Assembly (NCBI RefSeq): GCF_027627575.1
Contig: NZ_CP114065.1
Span: forward strand, 558,001 to 622,000
Length of the DNA: 64,000 nucleotides
Reading direction: 5' to 3'
Origin: Kribbella sp. CA-293567
GTDB lineage: Bacteria; Actinomycetota; Actinomycetes; Propionibacteriales; Kribbellaceae
Position numbers and translations under genes: made by a program. Positions 27,998 through 36,975 of this stretch are shown in pieces. The first letter of the stretch is position 1, and the number at the start of each line of letters is the position of its first letter. The notes beneath the pieces are model-generated. The model saw only the letters and a program-made list of their open reading frames with translations, was not told where the DNA came from and did not search any database.

Positions 27998-28015
27998 TGC
28001 GCAACGCGCTTGCGC
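27998..28015. promoter_or_regulatory. LacI-type palindrome upstream of the sugar ABC operon
   Basis: TGCGCAA (27998-28004) and TTGCGC (28010-28015) form a dyad around CGCGC. Another half-site GCGCAAG lies at 27981-27987. CpG-centred dyads of this kind are typical of LacI-family repressors of actinobacterial sugar ABC operons. No lacI gene is adjacent. Confidence 0.4.
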
Positions 28016-28021
28016 GGAGCG

Positions 28022-28050
28022 TTGACACCCGACCGACCCCGGCCCAGAGT
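28022..28050 (+). promoter_or_regulatory. Promoter of the sugar ABC operon
   Basis: TTGACA (28022-28027) and CAGAGT (28045-28050) are separated by 17 bp. The predicted start leaves a leader of about 55 bases before the ATG at 28111; a CAGCTC-CAT-GAGCTG hairpin lies in it. Confidence 0.5.
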
Positions 28051-28110
28051 TGGGCCGTCAAGGGGGCATTCGTTGTCAGACAGCTCCATGAGCTGATCGG
28101 AGAGTGAAAA

Positions 28111-29391
28111 ATGCGTGGTGGTTGGAGCAAGACCTTCGCGGTAGTGGGTGCCGTGGGTCTTCTCGCGGTCAGTGCCTGCGGGAACAGTGACGACTCCGGC
28201 GGCGGTGGGGACGCTGCGGCCAGCAAGGACGTGACCGTCTTCACCTGGTGGGCGGACGGTGGCGAGAAGGCCGGGCTGGACGGCCTGGTCTCGGTGTTCA
28301 ACACCGAGTGCAAGGACTACAAGTTCGTCAACTCCGCCGTCGCGGGTGGCGCCGGCTCGAACGCCAAGCAGGTGCTGGCGAACGACCTGCAGGCCAAGAA
28401 GCCGCCGTCGACGTTCCAGGCGCACGCCGGCGCCGAGCTGGGCGACTACATCAAGAACGCCCAGGTCGACGACGTCAGCGACCTCTACAAGGAGTTCGGT
28501 CTGGACAAGGCGTTCCCGCAGAGCCTGCTGGACAACCTGACCGTCGACGGCAAGATCTACTCGGTGCCGGTCAACGTGCACCGTGCCAACGTCGTGTGGG
28601 CCAACCCGGCCGTGCTGAAGAAGGCCAACATCGACGGCACCAAGGCCCCGGCTTCGGTGGACGCCTGGATCGCCGACATGGAGAAGCTGAAGGCGGCCGG
28701 GGTCAAGGCTCCGCTGGCCACCTCCAAGGGCTTCGCCGAGGAGATGGTGATGGAGGCCGTGCTGCTCGCCGAGCTCGGTCCCGACAAGTTCACCGGCCTC
28801 TGGAACGGCAAGACCGACATGGCCGGTGCCGACGTCACCGCCGCGCTGGAGAAGTTCAAGAAGGTGCTGACGTTCAGCAACGCCGACCGCGAGGCGGTCG
28901 ACTGGCCGGACGCGCTGCAGTACGTGAACAAGGGCCAGTCGGCGTACACGCTGATGGGTGACTGGGTCGCCGCGCAGCAGCTGTCCGACAAGGTGCCGGA
29001 CACGGCCTACACCTACTGGCCGGCGCCGGGCACCGCGGGGACCTTCCAGTTCCTGGCGGACTCCTTCACGCTGCCGACCGGTGGCCAGAGCCCCGAGGGT
29101 GCGAAGTGCTGGCTGAAGGCGGCCGGCAGCGCCGAGGGCCAGAAGGCCTTCAACACCAAGAAGGGCTCGATCCCGGCCCGTTCGGACGCCGTCGCGACGG
29201 ACTACCCGAAGTACCAGCAGGCCGCGATGGCCGACTGGAAGGCCAACAAGATCGTTCCGTCCTGCGCCCACGGTGCTGCGTGCACCCTCGGCCAGAACGA
29301 CAGCATCCTGTCGGCGATGGGTCAGTTCAGCAGCGGTCTGGACGTCGCGACGCTGCAGAAGGCGCTCGTCGCCGCGGCCAAGCCGAACTGA
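28111..29391 (+). CDS. Sugar ABC transporter substrate-binding lipoprotein
   Basis: A 426-residue extracellular solute-binding protein. The signal peptide ends in the lipobox GLLAVSAC (Cys about residue 24), followed by a Ser/Gly/Asp-rich linker. The mature part starts with VTVFTWWADGGEKAGLDGL, typical of carbohydrate family-1 binding proteins. It captures a sugar outside the membrane for the two permeases downstream. The ligand cannot be deduced. The ATG is preceded by GGAGAG. Confidence 0.92.
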   Translation: MRGGWSKTFAVVGAVGLLAVSACGNSDDSGGGGDAAASKDVTVFTWWADGGEKAGLDGLVSVFNTECKDYKFVNSAVAGGAGSNAKQVLANDLQAKKPPSTFQAHAGAELGDYIKNAQVDDVSDLYKEFGLDKAFPQSLLDNLTVDGKIYSVPVNVHRANVVWANPAVLKKANIDGTKAPASVDAWIADMEKLKAAGVKAPLATSKGFAEEMVMEAVLLAELGPDKFTGLWNGKTDMAGADVTAALEKFKKVLTFSNADREAVDWPDALQYVNKGQSAYTLMGDWVAAQQLSDKVPDTAYTYWPAPGTAGTFQFLADSFTLPTGGQSPEGAKCWLKAAGSAEGQKAFNTKKGSIPARSDAVATDYPKYQQAAMADWKANKIVPSCAHGAACTLGQNDSILSAMGQFSSGLDVATLQKALVAAAKPN

Positions 29392-29446
29392 TCGAGTGGT
29401 GCCGTCCTCGCCAAACCTGACTGATCTCGACCGGGAGTCCTGAGTC

Positions 29447-30346
29447 ATGCACGGAAGAATCCGCACCTGGGGGCCAGGGGCGCTGGTGCTGCTGCCCACG
29501 GTGCTGTTGCTCGGGTACTTCGTCTACGGGTTGATCGCCTGGACCTTCAACACGTCGTTGACGGACAAGCACAACGCCCGGCCGGTCCCGACCGACTACG
29601 TCGGGTTCGAGAACTACGCCAACCTGTTCGGTGAGGACCGGTTCCTCAACTCGCTGAAGAACCTCGGCGTGCTCACGGTGGCCTTCATCGTGGGCACGCT
29701 GATCTTCGGCCTGCTCTGGGCCCTGCTGCTGGAGAAGGGGGTCACCGGCGAGGGCCTCTTCCGGTCGATCTTCCTGTTCCCGATGGCGATCTCGATGATC
29801 GCCTCGGGGGTCGTCTGGGGCTGGCTGCTGAACCCCTCGCAAGGCGACGACGCCCGCGGCCTGAACCGGCTGTTCGACATCATGGGCCTGAACTTCCTGG
29901 AGAACCCCTGGTGGACCGCCGGGAACAGATGGACGACGATGGCGTCCATCGCGTTACCAGCGGTCTGGCAGCTGTCCGGCTACATCATGGCGCTGTTCCT
30001 GGCCGGCTTCCGGGGCATCCCGGGCGAGCTGCGCGAGGCGGCCCGGGTGGACGGCGCCAGTGAGTTCAAGCTCTACCGGTACGTGCTGTTCCCGCAACTG
30101 TCGCCGATCGCGCTGTCCGCGCTGATCATCCTGGGCCACATGTCGCTGAAGCTGTTCGACCTGATCTACGCGATCACCGGGCCGAACCAGTTCCGCACCG
30201 AGGTGCCGTCGGTCTACATGTGGAACACCTTGTTGCGCAGCGACATGGCGAAGGCGTCGGCGATCGCCATCGTACTGCTCGCCGTCGTCGCAGTACTCGT
30301 CATTCCCTATGTGGCCTACACCGTCCGGCAGGAGAGCGAAGAATGA
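29447..30346 (+). CDS. Sugar ABC transporter permease (MalF-like)
   Basis: A 299-residue inner-membrane permease with about six membrane segments. The conserved cytoplasmic EAA loop reads ELREAARVDGASEFKLYRYV, which docks to the ATPase. It starts with ATG 55 bases after the binding-protein gene and overlaps the second permease by ATGA. It forms the translocation channel with that partner. Confidence 0.92.
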   Translation: MHGRIRTWGPGALVLLPTVLLLGYFVYGLIAWTFNTSLTDKHNARPVPTDYVGFENYANLFGEDRFLNSLKNLGVLTVAFIVGTLIFGLLWALLLEKGVTGEGLFRSIFLFPMAISMIASGVVWGWLLNPSQGDDARGLNRLFDIMGLNFLENPWWTAGNRWTTMASIALPAVWQLSGYIMALFLAGFRGIPGELREAARVDGASEFKLYRYVLFPQLSPIALSALIILGHMSLKLFDLIYAITGPNQFRTEVPSVYMWNTLLRSDMAKASAIAIVLLAVVAVLVIPYVAYTVRQESEE

Positions 30347-31248
30347 GCGTCGTGGATGCGTCGGCCGCCACCGGCAAGGCGGCCGCGGCGATCAGCAAGA
30401 AGCCGAGCCGCAGTTCGATCGCCGACGGCTCGACCCGGCGGAGCCGCACGGTCCGCTACGTCCTGCTGCTGCTGTTCCTGCTCTTCGTCCTGACGCCGGT
30501 GTACGTCGTGATCATCACCAGCTTCAAGACCTCCAGCGACACCACCGCCGCCGCGCAGTGGTCGCTGCCGGAGACCTGGACGCTGGAGCCGTGGCGCAAG
30601 GCCTGGGACGTGCTGCAGCCGTACATGGTCCGCTCGCTCTCGCTGGCGATCCCGGCCGCGATCCTCGCGTCGCTGATCGGCTCCGCGAACGGGTTCGTAC
30701 TGGCCCGCTGGCGGTTCCCCGGCGCGAACCTGGTGTTCGCGTTCATCCTGTTCGGCATGTTCATCCCGTACCAGGCCGTGATGCTGCCGCTGCGGCAGAC
30801 CTACCAGGACCTGGACGTCACCCGCGGGATCCCGACGCTGCTGATCACGCACGTCATCTACGGCATCCCGATCTGCACGCTGATCTTCCGCAACTACTAC
30901 GCCACCGTGATCCCGACCGAGATCATCGAGTCGGCCCGGGTCGACGGCGCGGGGCTGATCCAGACCTACCTCCGGATCATCCTGCCGGTCTCGATCTCCG
31001 GGTTCGTGGTGACGCTGATCTGGCAGTTCACCTCGGTCTGGAACGACTTCCTGTTCGCGTTGTTCCTGACCCAGCAGAACAACGGCCCGGTCACTCTCGG
31101 CCTGGCGGCGCTGGCCGGTGGCCAGAAGGTCGACTACGCGGCCAGCATGGCGGGCGCGCTGATCACGTCGTTCCCGACGCTGCTGGTCTACATCCTGCTC
31201 GGCCGCTGGTTCATCGGCGGCCTGATGGCCGGTGCCCTGAAGGGCTAG
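30343..31248 (+). CDS. Sugar ABC transporter permease (MalG-like)
   Basis: A 301-residue permease with a long basic N-terminal tail (residues 1-38) and about six membrane segments. The EAA-type loop is EIIESARVDGAGLIQTYLRI, and the C-terminus is the usual short MAGALKG. It starts in the ATGA overlap with the first permease. No ATPase gene follows: the operon ends with a hairpin. As in many actinomycetes, a shared ATPase (MsiK type) encoded elsewhere probably energises the importer (inference). Confidence 0.92.
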   Translation: MSVVDASAATGKAAAAISKKPSRSSIADGSTRRSRTVRYVLLLLFLLFVLTPVYVVIITSFKTSSDTTAAAQWSLPETWTLEPWRKAWDVLQPYMVRSLSLAIPAAILASLIGSANGFVLARWRFPGANLVFAFILFGMFIPYQAVMLPLRQTYQDLDVTRGIPTLLITHVIYGIPICTLIFRNYYATVIPTEIIESARVDGAGLIQTYLRIILPVSISGFVVTLIWQFTSVWNDFLFALFLTQQNNGPVTLGLAALAGGQKVDYAASMAGALITSFPTLLVYILLGRWFIGGLMAGALKG

Positions 31249-31273
31249 CTCTGCTGGTCTCGGCCTGAAACCT

Positions 31274-31317
31274 ACGGCCTGTGGAACCTGTACTCCGGTA
31301 CTGGATCCACAGGCCGT
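31274..31317 (+). terminator. Hairpin after the sugar ABC operon
   Basis: A perfect 12-bp stem ACGGCCTGTGGA (31274-31285) pairs with 31306-31317 across a 20-base loop. It starts 25 bases after the second permease. There is no T tract. Confidence 0.6.
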
Positions 31318-31395
31318 GAGCGTCTGCTGACGGCGTGTCGAGGCGACTGTCCACAGGACGCGCGCACCGCCCTGCGGCAAAGGGCCGGTCAGCGG

Positions 31396-31411
31396 TAATC
31401 TCGCCAGAGTG
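31396..31411 (+). promoter_or_regulatory. Candidate leaderless promoter of the 31409 gene
   Basis: TAATCT (31396-31401) fits TANNNT and ends 7 bases before the GTG at 31409, which has no ribosome binding site. Confidence 0.4.
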
Positions 31412-33052
31412 ACCAAGTCACGAGGTCGGGACGGACGAGGCAGCCACCTGCGGTTGGTGGGCTCCAGTCCGGGCCCTACTCCAGGGCAGCCGCCGGCGGG
31501 TGTCGTGGGGACGGACCTCGACACCACGCCGAGTGTCGCTGTGCTGGACACCCTGCAGGAGACCTTGCTGCTCGACCTGGCCGCCGCGCCACCGGCCCTG
31601 CATCCGGTGATCGCGGAGGCCTCCGTCGCGCGGTCGGCCGCGCTGCTGGCCGACCAGCTCTGGCCGGCCGGGCAACCCGACGAGATCGGTGAGGTCGAGC
31701 GGTTCTTCTGGGCCGACGCGGCCAGGGTGCTGGGTGAGCGACGCGACCCGGATTCCTTTGTGTTGTTGACGAGTCTGGCCCGGGCGGTCGGTCCGGCGGG
31801 CCGGTTGCCACTGCAACGCGCGCACCTGTCCCGCGGCCGGACGCAGTACGGCGTACCGGAGTGGGTCGCGCGGATCGCGAGCTTCCGGCTGACCAGCGCC
31901 ATCGTGTCGGAGGACGTCACCGGCGACGGGCTGAGCGTGGTGCTCGACTACGACGACGAGCAGCATCCGCACACGGTGGTGGTCTTCGTGGACAACAACC
32001 TGGGCGCGATCGCCAAGGACGTGTTCGTCGGACCGCCGGTCGACCGTGTGGTGGAGGCGTACCAGCGCGGTGGGCGGGTGACGGTGCGGACCGTGCGGCC
32101 CGCGACTGCCGCGGGGATCATCCTGCAGGCGTTGGGGCAGACGCACGATCACGACGATCCGCCCGTGACGGAGGACTTCGAGTTCTTCTCCGGGCTGCTG
32201 GTGAACCGGCTGACCCAGTTGCCGGAGCGGCCGGTGCGCCCGCCCGTGCGCGCGCAACTGTCCGGTCGGCAACGCGACCAGCTGGTGCGGGAGTTCCTCG
32301 ACTCGTCGTACGCCACGGGTCTTCGGGACGACGCGGCCGATATCGCGCGGTTGTGGATCGACCACGCCGTCGACCGGACCGCCGGCGGGCCGCTGCGAGT
32401 TTCCGCGGTACTGGTCGAGCTTTTCCTGTCCTACTGGCTGCCACGCAAAGTGCTTGCCGACAGCACCTACTTTTCCGCCGTACCGCTGGTGGTCAAGGCC
32501 TGGCTCTCCTTCGCCGGCGAGCGCACCGCCCTCGACCTGGACGCGATCGAGGAGGCCCTCGACGCCGTCGACGTCTGGAAGCCCGCCCTGGAAGCAGCCG
32601 CCCTGGCCGAGCCGATCGGCGCCAAGACCGGCGAACGAGTCTTCCTCGACGACACCAGTGATGACCTCGAAGAGGCCTACCGCACCCTGGCCGGCCTCGG
32701 CTCACCCCCGCGCCCCGACCTCCGCGGCCTCGACAAGTCCCAGGCCGCCACCCTCTCGGTCCTCGCCCCGCACGCCTGGCTCCTGTCCGGCGAGACCCTC
32801 GGCACCAGCTACGCCGCCGAAGCCTTCGACATCGCCGAACGCCTGGTCCGGCAAGCCCCCGACCTCCTCACCAAGGCCCGCCTCTCCACCTGGCCCCGAG
32901 CCATCGTCTGGCTCCTCGCCCACCGCCACCGCCTGGTAGGCCCCGGCGAACCCCTCACCCCCCTCACCCTCGCCGCCGAACTCTCCTCCTCGGCCCCCAC
33001 CCTCCGCAAAACCGCCAAGCTGCTGACCGACACCCTGATCCTGCCGAGATAG
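31409..33052 (+). CDS. Hypothetical protein, 547 residues
   Basis: I do not recognise this family. The protein is soluble, mostly helical, with no signal peptide or membrane segment. It has a low-complexity basic/Gly/Pro N-terminus (residues 1-35), a middle alpha/beta region with LSVVLDYDDEQHPHTVVVF, and a helical C-terminal region. The last 25 residues (LAAELSSSAPTLRKTAKLL) resemble a helix-turn-helix. Codon bias is native, so it is a resident gene. It starts with GTG at 31409 behind a leaderless-type -10. It is followed by the recombinase gene. Confidence 0.75.
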   Translation: MTKSRGRDGRGSHLRLVGSSPGPTPGQPPAGVVGTDLDTTPSVAVLDTLQETLLLDLAAAPPALHPVIAEASVARSAALLADQLWPAGQPDEIGEVERFFWADAARVLGERRDPDSFVLLTSLARAVGPAGRLPLQRAHLSRGRTQYGVPEWVARIASFRLTSAIVSEDVTGDGLSVVLDYDDEQHPHTVVVFVDNNLGAIAKDVFVGPPVDRVVEAYQRGGRVTVRTVRPATAAGIILQALGQTHDHDDPPVTEDFEFFSGLLVNRLTQLPERPVRPPVRAQLSGRQRDQLVREFLDSSYATGLRDDAADIARLWIDHAVDRTAGGPLRVSAVLVELFLSYWLPRKVLADSTYFSAVPLVVKAWLSFAGERTALDLDAIEEALDAVDVWKPALEAAALAEPIGAKTGERVFLDDTSDDLEEAYRTLAGLGSPPRPDLRGLDKSQAATLSVLAPHAWLLSGETLGTSYAAEAFDIAERLVRQAPDLLTKARLSTWPRAIVWLLAHRHRLVGPGEPLTPLTLAAELSSSAPTLRKTAKLLTDTLILPR

Positions 33053-33195
33053 CGGCGAGGCGAAAGAAAGAACCAAAACAGGAAACGAGCAGTGCGCCTG
33101 GTGATATGTGGCCGACGTCAGAAACTGTCGGCTCAATGAGGTAGTTCTCTTGGCAGGCACAGATGCCTGGAACGCCTGGTCGCTGGGAGCAATAG

Positions 33196-34734
33196 ATGGC
33201 CGTCAACAGTCAGTACGCCGATCTCTATCTGAGGGTTTCCATCGACAAGGCCGGAAAGACCACGATCGAACGGCAAGAGGCTGACTGCCGGGCCTGGGTG
33301 AAAGGCAGTGGCCTCAAGGTACGACGAAGCCATGTCGATCGTGGCCGGTCGGCCTACCTCCCTGGAGTGGATCGAGAAGGATTCAGGAGTGCGCTCGCGG
33401 CTGTCTCCTCAGGTGTGGTCGGAACATTGGTGGTTTGGAAGCTCGACCGGCTGTCCCGGCAGGGGATGGACGAAGTCGGTCTGGTGCTCGACAAGATCGG
33501 CGCGACGGGTGGTCGCCTGGTGTCGGTTCAGGACAATCTCGACACGTCGAACGCGGGTGACCGCAAAGTGGTCGGCCTGCTGGCCGAGTTGGCGCGTTCG
33601 GAGTCCGAGAACCTAGGTCTGCGAATCCGGTCGGCGAAGACGTTCCTCCGTACTCAGGGGCGATGGATCGGTGGCGCACCGCCGTACGGATTGGTCAATC
33701 GGGACGGTCGGCTGTTCGTCGACCCGCGGACCGGCGCTGTGGTTCGTGAGATCGCACGTCGACTGCTGGCGGGAGAGTCGCTGCTGGAGGTCGCCAAGTG
33801 GCTCAACGCTGCCGACGTGGCGGCGCCGCGCGGTGGGCTCTGGGGGATCGGAACGATCTCCCAACTGATGCGCGGGCCGACCACGATCGGGCTGGCACCC
33901 GAGACGATCAAAAATGATGATGGCCGGTATTCCAGCCGTGTGCGACCCTGGCGGGATCCGGAAACCGGGCGAATGGTCTCGATCATGGGACCTGGTCAGG
34001 AGCCGTTGATCTCTCCTGCGGACCAAGCGCTGATCTTGGCCGTGTTCGACGAGCGGGCGGCGTCGTCAAGTTACGGTCGTTCCAGGGGTCGACAGTCGAC
34101 GGAAAGTTCCTATCTGCTGACCGGCCTTCTTCGGTGCGCCAGTTGCGGCGAGCGAATGAGTAGATCCGGCAATTCGTATCGCTGTCAGACTGTTCGGCTC
34201 GGGCGGGCTTGCGTGGCTCCGGGAGGCGCCTATATCTGGGCTTTGGACGATGCCGTTCAGGAGGCGTGGCGGCACCGCTTGACGACAGCAGCTGAGAACG
34301 ATCCGTTGTTGGCGGTGGTCGCCGACCGAATGGCGTCCCGACAGGACCCGGAAGGTATCGCCAAACGTCGATCCGTCCTGGCCGCGTTGACGGACGAGCG
34401 ATCAGCGTTGTCTGCTCTGGACGAGGAGTACTACCTCCAGCGGACGATCGGACGTGATCGGTACCTGTCCTTGAAGAAGGCGCTGCTCGACCGCCTGGAT
34501 GGGCTGCAGCAGAGCCTCGAAAAGATTTCCGTGCCGCAGTTCGAACTGAAGTCTTTCCTGGAGCCGATGTCACTGCGGGCGCGATGGTCAGCGGCAAGTG
34601 TCGGCGAGCGGCGAGGACTACTGCAGTTGGCCATTGAGGAGGTCCGAGTGAGCCAAGGTGTGCGCGGCCGGAGGTTCGATCCCCGAAGCCGTCTCCTGGT
34701 CGTATGGGCAACCGACCGGCGACCGGACAGCTGA
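33196..34734 (+). CDS. Large serine recombinase (integrase)
   Basis: A 512-residue site-specific recombinase. The resolvase domain (1-150) has the nucleophile Ser15 in LYLRVSIDK and catalytic arginines in KLDRLSRQG. The recombinase domain follows (about 155-280). A zinc ribbon uses Cys314, Cys317, Cys330 and Cys339, and a coiled-coil stretch lies around 370-450. This is the architecture of phage and element integrases. Third codon positions are less G/C-biased than in neighbours, suggesting acquisition. No other phage, plasmid or excisionase gene is next to it. It may be the last remnant of an element or a domesticated recombinase. Confidence 0.9.
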   Translation: MAVNSQYADLYLRVSIDKAGKTTIERQEADCRAWVKGSGLKVRRSHVDRGRSAYLPGVDREGFRSALAAVSSGVVGTLVVWKLDRLSRQGMDEVGLVLDKIGATGGRLVSVQDNLDTSNAGDRKVVGLLAELARSESENLGLRIRSAKTFLRTQGRWIGGAPPYGLVNRDGRLFVDPRTGAVVREIARRLLAGESLLEVAKWLNAADVAAPRGGLWGIGTISQLMRGPTTIGLAPETIKNDDGRYSSRVRPWRDPETGRMVSIMGPGQEPLISPADQALILAVFDERAASSSYGRSRGRQSTESSYLLTGLLRCASCGERMSRSGNSYRCQTVRLGRACVAPGGAYIWALDDAVQEAWRHRLTTAAENDPLLAVVADRMASRQDPEGIAKRRSVLAALTDERSALSALDEEYYLQRTIGRDRYLSLKKALLDRLDGLQQSLEKISVPQFELKSFLEPMSLRARWSAASVGERRGLLQLAIEEVRVSQGVRGRRFDPRSRLLVVWATDRRPDS

Positions 34735-34768
34735 CCCGGCTCCTTGCCGGGGCGAGGACAATGGCCGG

Positions 34769-36583
34769 GTGACTTCTTCGAAATCAGCGGCTGGTCCTCG
34801 TCGTGCTCGCATCCATGCGCCCGAGCTTCGCGGCCGTGGCTGGCTCAACACCGGTGGTAGGTCCTACTCGATCTCGGACTTTCGCGGGCGAGCGGTTTTG
34901 ATCGATTTCTGGACCTTCTGTTGTGTCAACTGTCTGCATGTGCTGGATGAGCTGCGGCCGCTGGAGGAGAAGTACGGCGATGCGTTGGTGATCGTGGGGG
35001 TGCATTCGCCGAAGTTCGCGCATGAGGGGGAAGAGGCGGCGGTGCGGGCTGCCGTCGAGCGGTACGAGGTGGGGCATCCGGTGCTGGATGATCCGGAGCT
35101 GGTGACGTGGCAGAACTACACCGCGAGGGCGTGGCCGACGTTGGTGCTGGTGGATCCCAACGGGTACATCGTGGCGCAGTACTCGGGGGAGGGGCACGCG
35201 CATGCGCTCGATGCCCAGCTGGCCGAGTTGGTCGCGGAGCACGACAAGGCGGGGACGCTCACTCGGGGCAAGTCGCCGTACGTGGCGCCGGTGCCGGAGG
35301 AGACCGAGCTGAGGTTCCCGGCGAAGGTTGTTGCCTGGGGCGACGGATTCCTGGTCGCGGACGCGGGGAACCACAGTGTGGTCGAGCTGGCGGCTGACGC
35401 GAGCACGGTGGTCAGGAGGTTCGGGACCAAGCAGCGGGGGTTCGAGGACGGACTGCAGGCGAGCTTCTCCGAGCCGAACGGGCTGGCGGTGCTGCCGCGG
35501 GAGGTCGCGCAAGACGTCGGGTACGACGTGGTGGTGGCCGACACTGTCAACCACGCGCTGCGGGGCATCAACCTGAGCACGAACGAGGTCAGCACCCTGG
35601 TCGGCACCGGTAAGCAGTGGATGGACGGTGACGGGACCGACGTGCTGAGCTCGCCCTGGGACGTCGCCTGGTGGCAGGGCAAGGTGTGGATCGCGATGGC
35701 CGGCGTGCACCAGTTGTGGACCTTCGACCCGTTCACGAAGCGCACCGAGATCGCGGCGGGCACCACCAACGAGGGGCTGAGAGACGGCGCGCTCGAGCAG
35801 GCCTGGTTCGCGCAGACCTCCGGGCTCGCCGCCGACGGCGAGAAGCTCTGGCTGGCCGACTCGGAGATCTCCGCGCTGCGCTGGATCGACGACGAGGCGC
35901 ACACCGCGATCGGGACCGGGCTGTTCGACTTCGGTCTGCGGGACGGCAAAGCGGAGGACGCGCTGCTGCAGCATCCGCTCGGCGTCACCGCGCTGCCCGA
36001 CGGTTCGATCGCGATCTCCGACACCTACAACGGCGCCGTACGCCGGTACGACCCGTCCCGCGGTCTGGTCGAGACGATGGCGACCGGTCTCGCGGAGCCG
36101 AGCGGTGCTGTTGTCGCAGGCAACGACCTGCTGGTGGTGGAGTCGGCGGCCCATCGGCTGACCCGGGTGCCGCTGGGCGCGAGCACGAAGGCCGACGAGT
36201 TCAGTACGCGCACCCAGCGCCCTCCGATGGAGATCGCCGGCGGCGAGGTGACCTTGGAGGTGGTGTTCACTCCGCCACCCGGGCAGAAGCTAGACGACCG
36301 TTACGGTCCGTCCACCCGCCTGCTCGTCTCGTCGACTCCCGAGGCGCTGCTCAGGGAAGGCGCGGGTGACTCCACCGACCTGACCCGGCGGCTGGTGATC
36401 GACGAACGCGTCGGCGACGGTGTGCTGCACGTCGCGGTACAGGCGGCGTCCTGCGACGATTCCGCGGAGGTCGAGTTCCCCGCCTGCCACATGCATCGGC
36501 AGGACTGGGGCGTGCCGGTGCGAGTCAGCGCCGAAGGTTCACGCCGACTCGAGCTGGTGCTGTCCGGAGCCCGCCCGAGCTGA
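34769..36583 (+). CDS. Thioredoxin-like / NHL-repeat protein (NHLRC2-like)
   Basis: A 604-residue cytoplasmic protein. Residues about 15-165 form a thioredoxin/AhpC-like domain with the redox motif in FWTFCCVNCLHVLDEL (CxxC at 52 and 55). A six-bladed NHL beta-propeller follows (about 190-480), with repeats such as FSEPNGLAVLP and LQHPLGVTALPDGSIAISDT. A small C-terminal beta-domain ends in CHMHRQDWGVPV. This is the layout of eukaryotic NHLRC2. The start is GTG at 34769 after GAGGA; GACAAT 6 bases upstream could be a -10 of a leaderless transcript. The role is probably redox-linked, with no known substrate. Confidence 0.88.
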   Translation: MTSSKSAAGPRRARIHAPELRGRGWLNTGGRSYSISDFRGRAVLIDFWTFCCVNCLHVLDELRPLEEKYGDALVIVGVHSPKFAHEGEEAAVRAAVERYEVGHPVLDDPELVTWQNYTARAWPTLVLVDPNGYIVAQYSGEGHAHALDAQLAELVAEHDKAGTLTRGKSPYVAPVPEETELRFPAKVVAWGDGFLVADAGNHSVVELAADASTVVRRFGTKQRGFEDGLQASFSEPNGLAVLPREVAQDVGYDVVVADTVNHALRGINLSTNEVSTLVGTGKQWMDGDGTDVLSSPWDVAWWQGKVWIAMAGVHQLWTFDPFTKRTEIAAGTTNEGLRDGALEQAWFAQTSGLAADGEKLWLADSEISALRWIDDEAHTAIGTGLFDFGLRDGKAEDALLQHPLGVTALPDGSIAISDTYNGAVRRYDPSRGLVETMATGLAEPSGAVVAGNDLLVVESAAHRLTRVPLGASTKADEFSTRTQRPPMEIAGGEVTLEVVFTPPPGQKLDDRYGPSTRLLVSSTPEALLREGAGDSTDLTRRLVIDERVGDGVLHVAVQAASCDDSAEVEFPACHMHRQDWGVPVRVSAEGSRRLELVLSGARPS

Positions 36584-36586
36584 CAC

Positions 36587-36835
36587 CTACTCCTTGATGT
36601 CGCGGTGGTGCTCCTCGACGACCCGGTACTCCTCTTCGACGGCCGGGTCGAGGGCGTCGTTGGGGACGCGGCGGCGCCGGTTCGTGATGTAGAAGGAGAG
36701 CACGATGCCGGCCAGTCCGGCGAGCATCAGGATGTAACCGACGGCGGTCAGGTTGACGGCGTCCCAGGAGTCGCGGACGGCGAACGCGAAGATCGCACCC
36801 ACCACCATCAGGAAGATCCCCACACCGATGCTCAT
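36587..36835 (-). CDS. DUF6458 family small membrane protein
   Basis: An 82-residue protein with two membrane helices (SIGVGIFLMVVGAIFAFAV and a second at about 36-56), then a charged C-terminal tail. The opening and the GYILMLAGLAGI segment match the actinobacterial DUF6458 family. The ATG at 36835 is chosen by this family opening; upstream in-frame starts add unrelated residues. Function unknown. It is the last gene of the minus-strand group that includes the DUF4097 protein. Confidence 0.8.
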   Translation of the reverse strand: MSIGVGIFLMVVGAIFAFAVRDSWDAVNLTAVGYILMLAGLAGIVLSFYITNRRRRVPNDALDPAVEEEYRVVEEHHRDIKE

Positions 36836-36975
36836 GGTCGAGCCCTCCTCGTAGTCAACGGACATCTTCGACGCTACGCCCGCTCGGCCGGGGGAACAAT
36901 CAACGGTGCATGTCGATCGTCCCCAGGCCGAGAGGTACACCTCCAAGAAGTACCCGGTGGTAAACCTACGGAGAG

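Noticed and set aside
31278..31355. Further TCCACA-type elements that might be DnaA boxes
   Set aside because: Two of them are the arms of the 12-bp hairpin after the ABC operon; only CTGTCCACA at 31347-31355 resembles a box, so I do not call a cluster.
33053..36583. Prophage or integrative element around the serine recombinase
   Set aside because: No structural, replication, excision or cargo genes; flanking genes look resident and no long direct repeat was seen across the recombinase gene.
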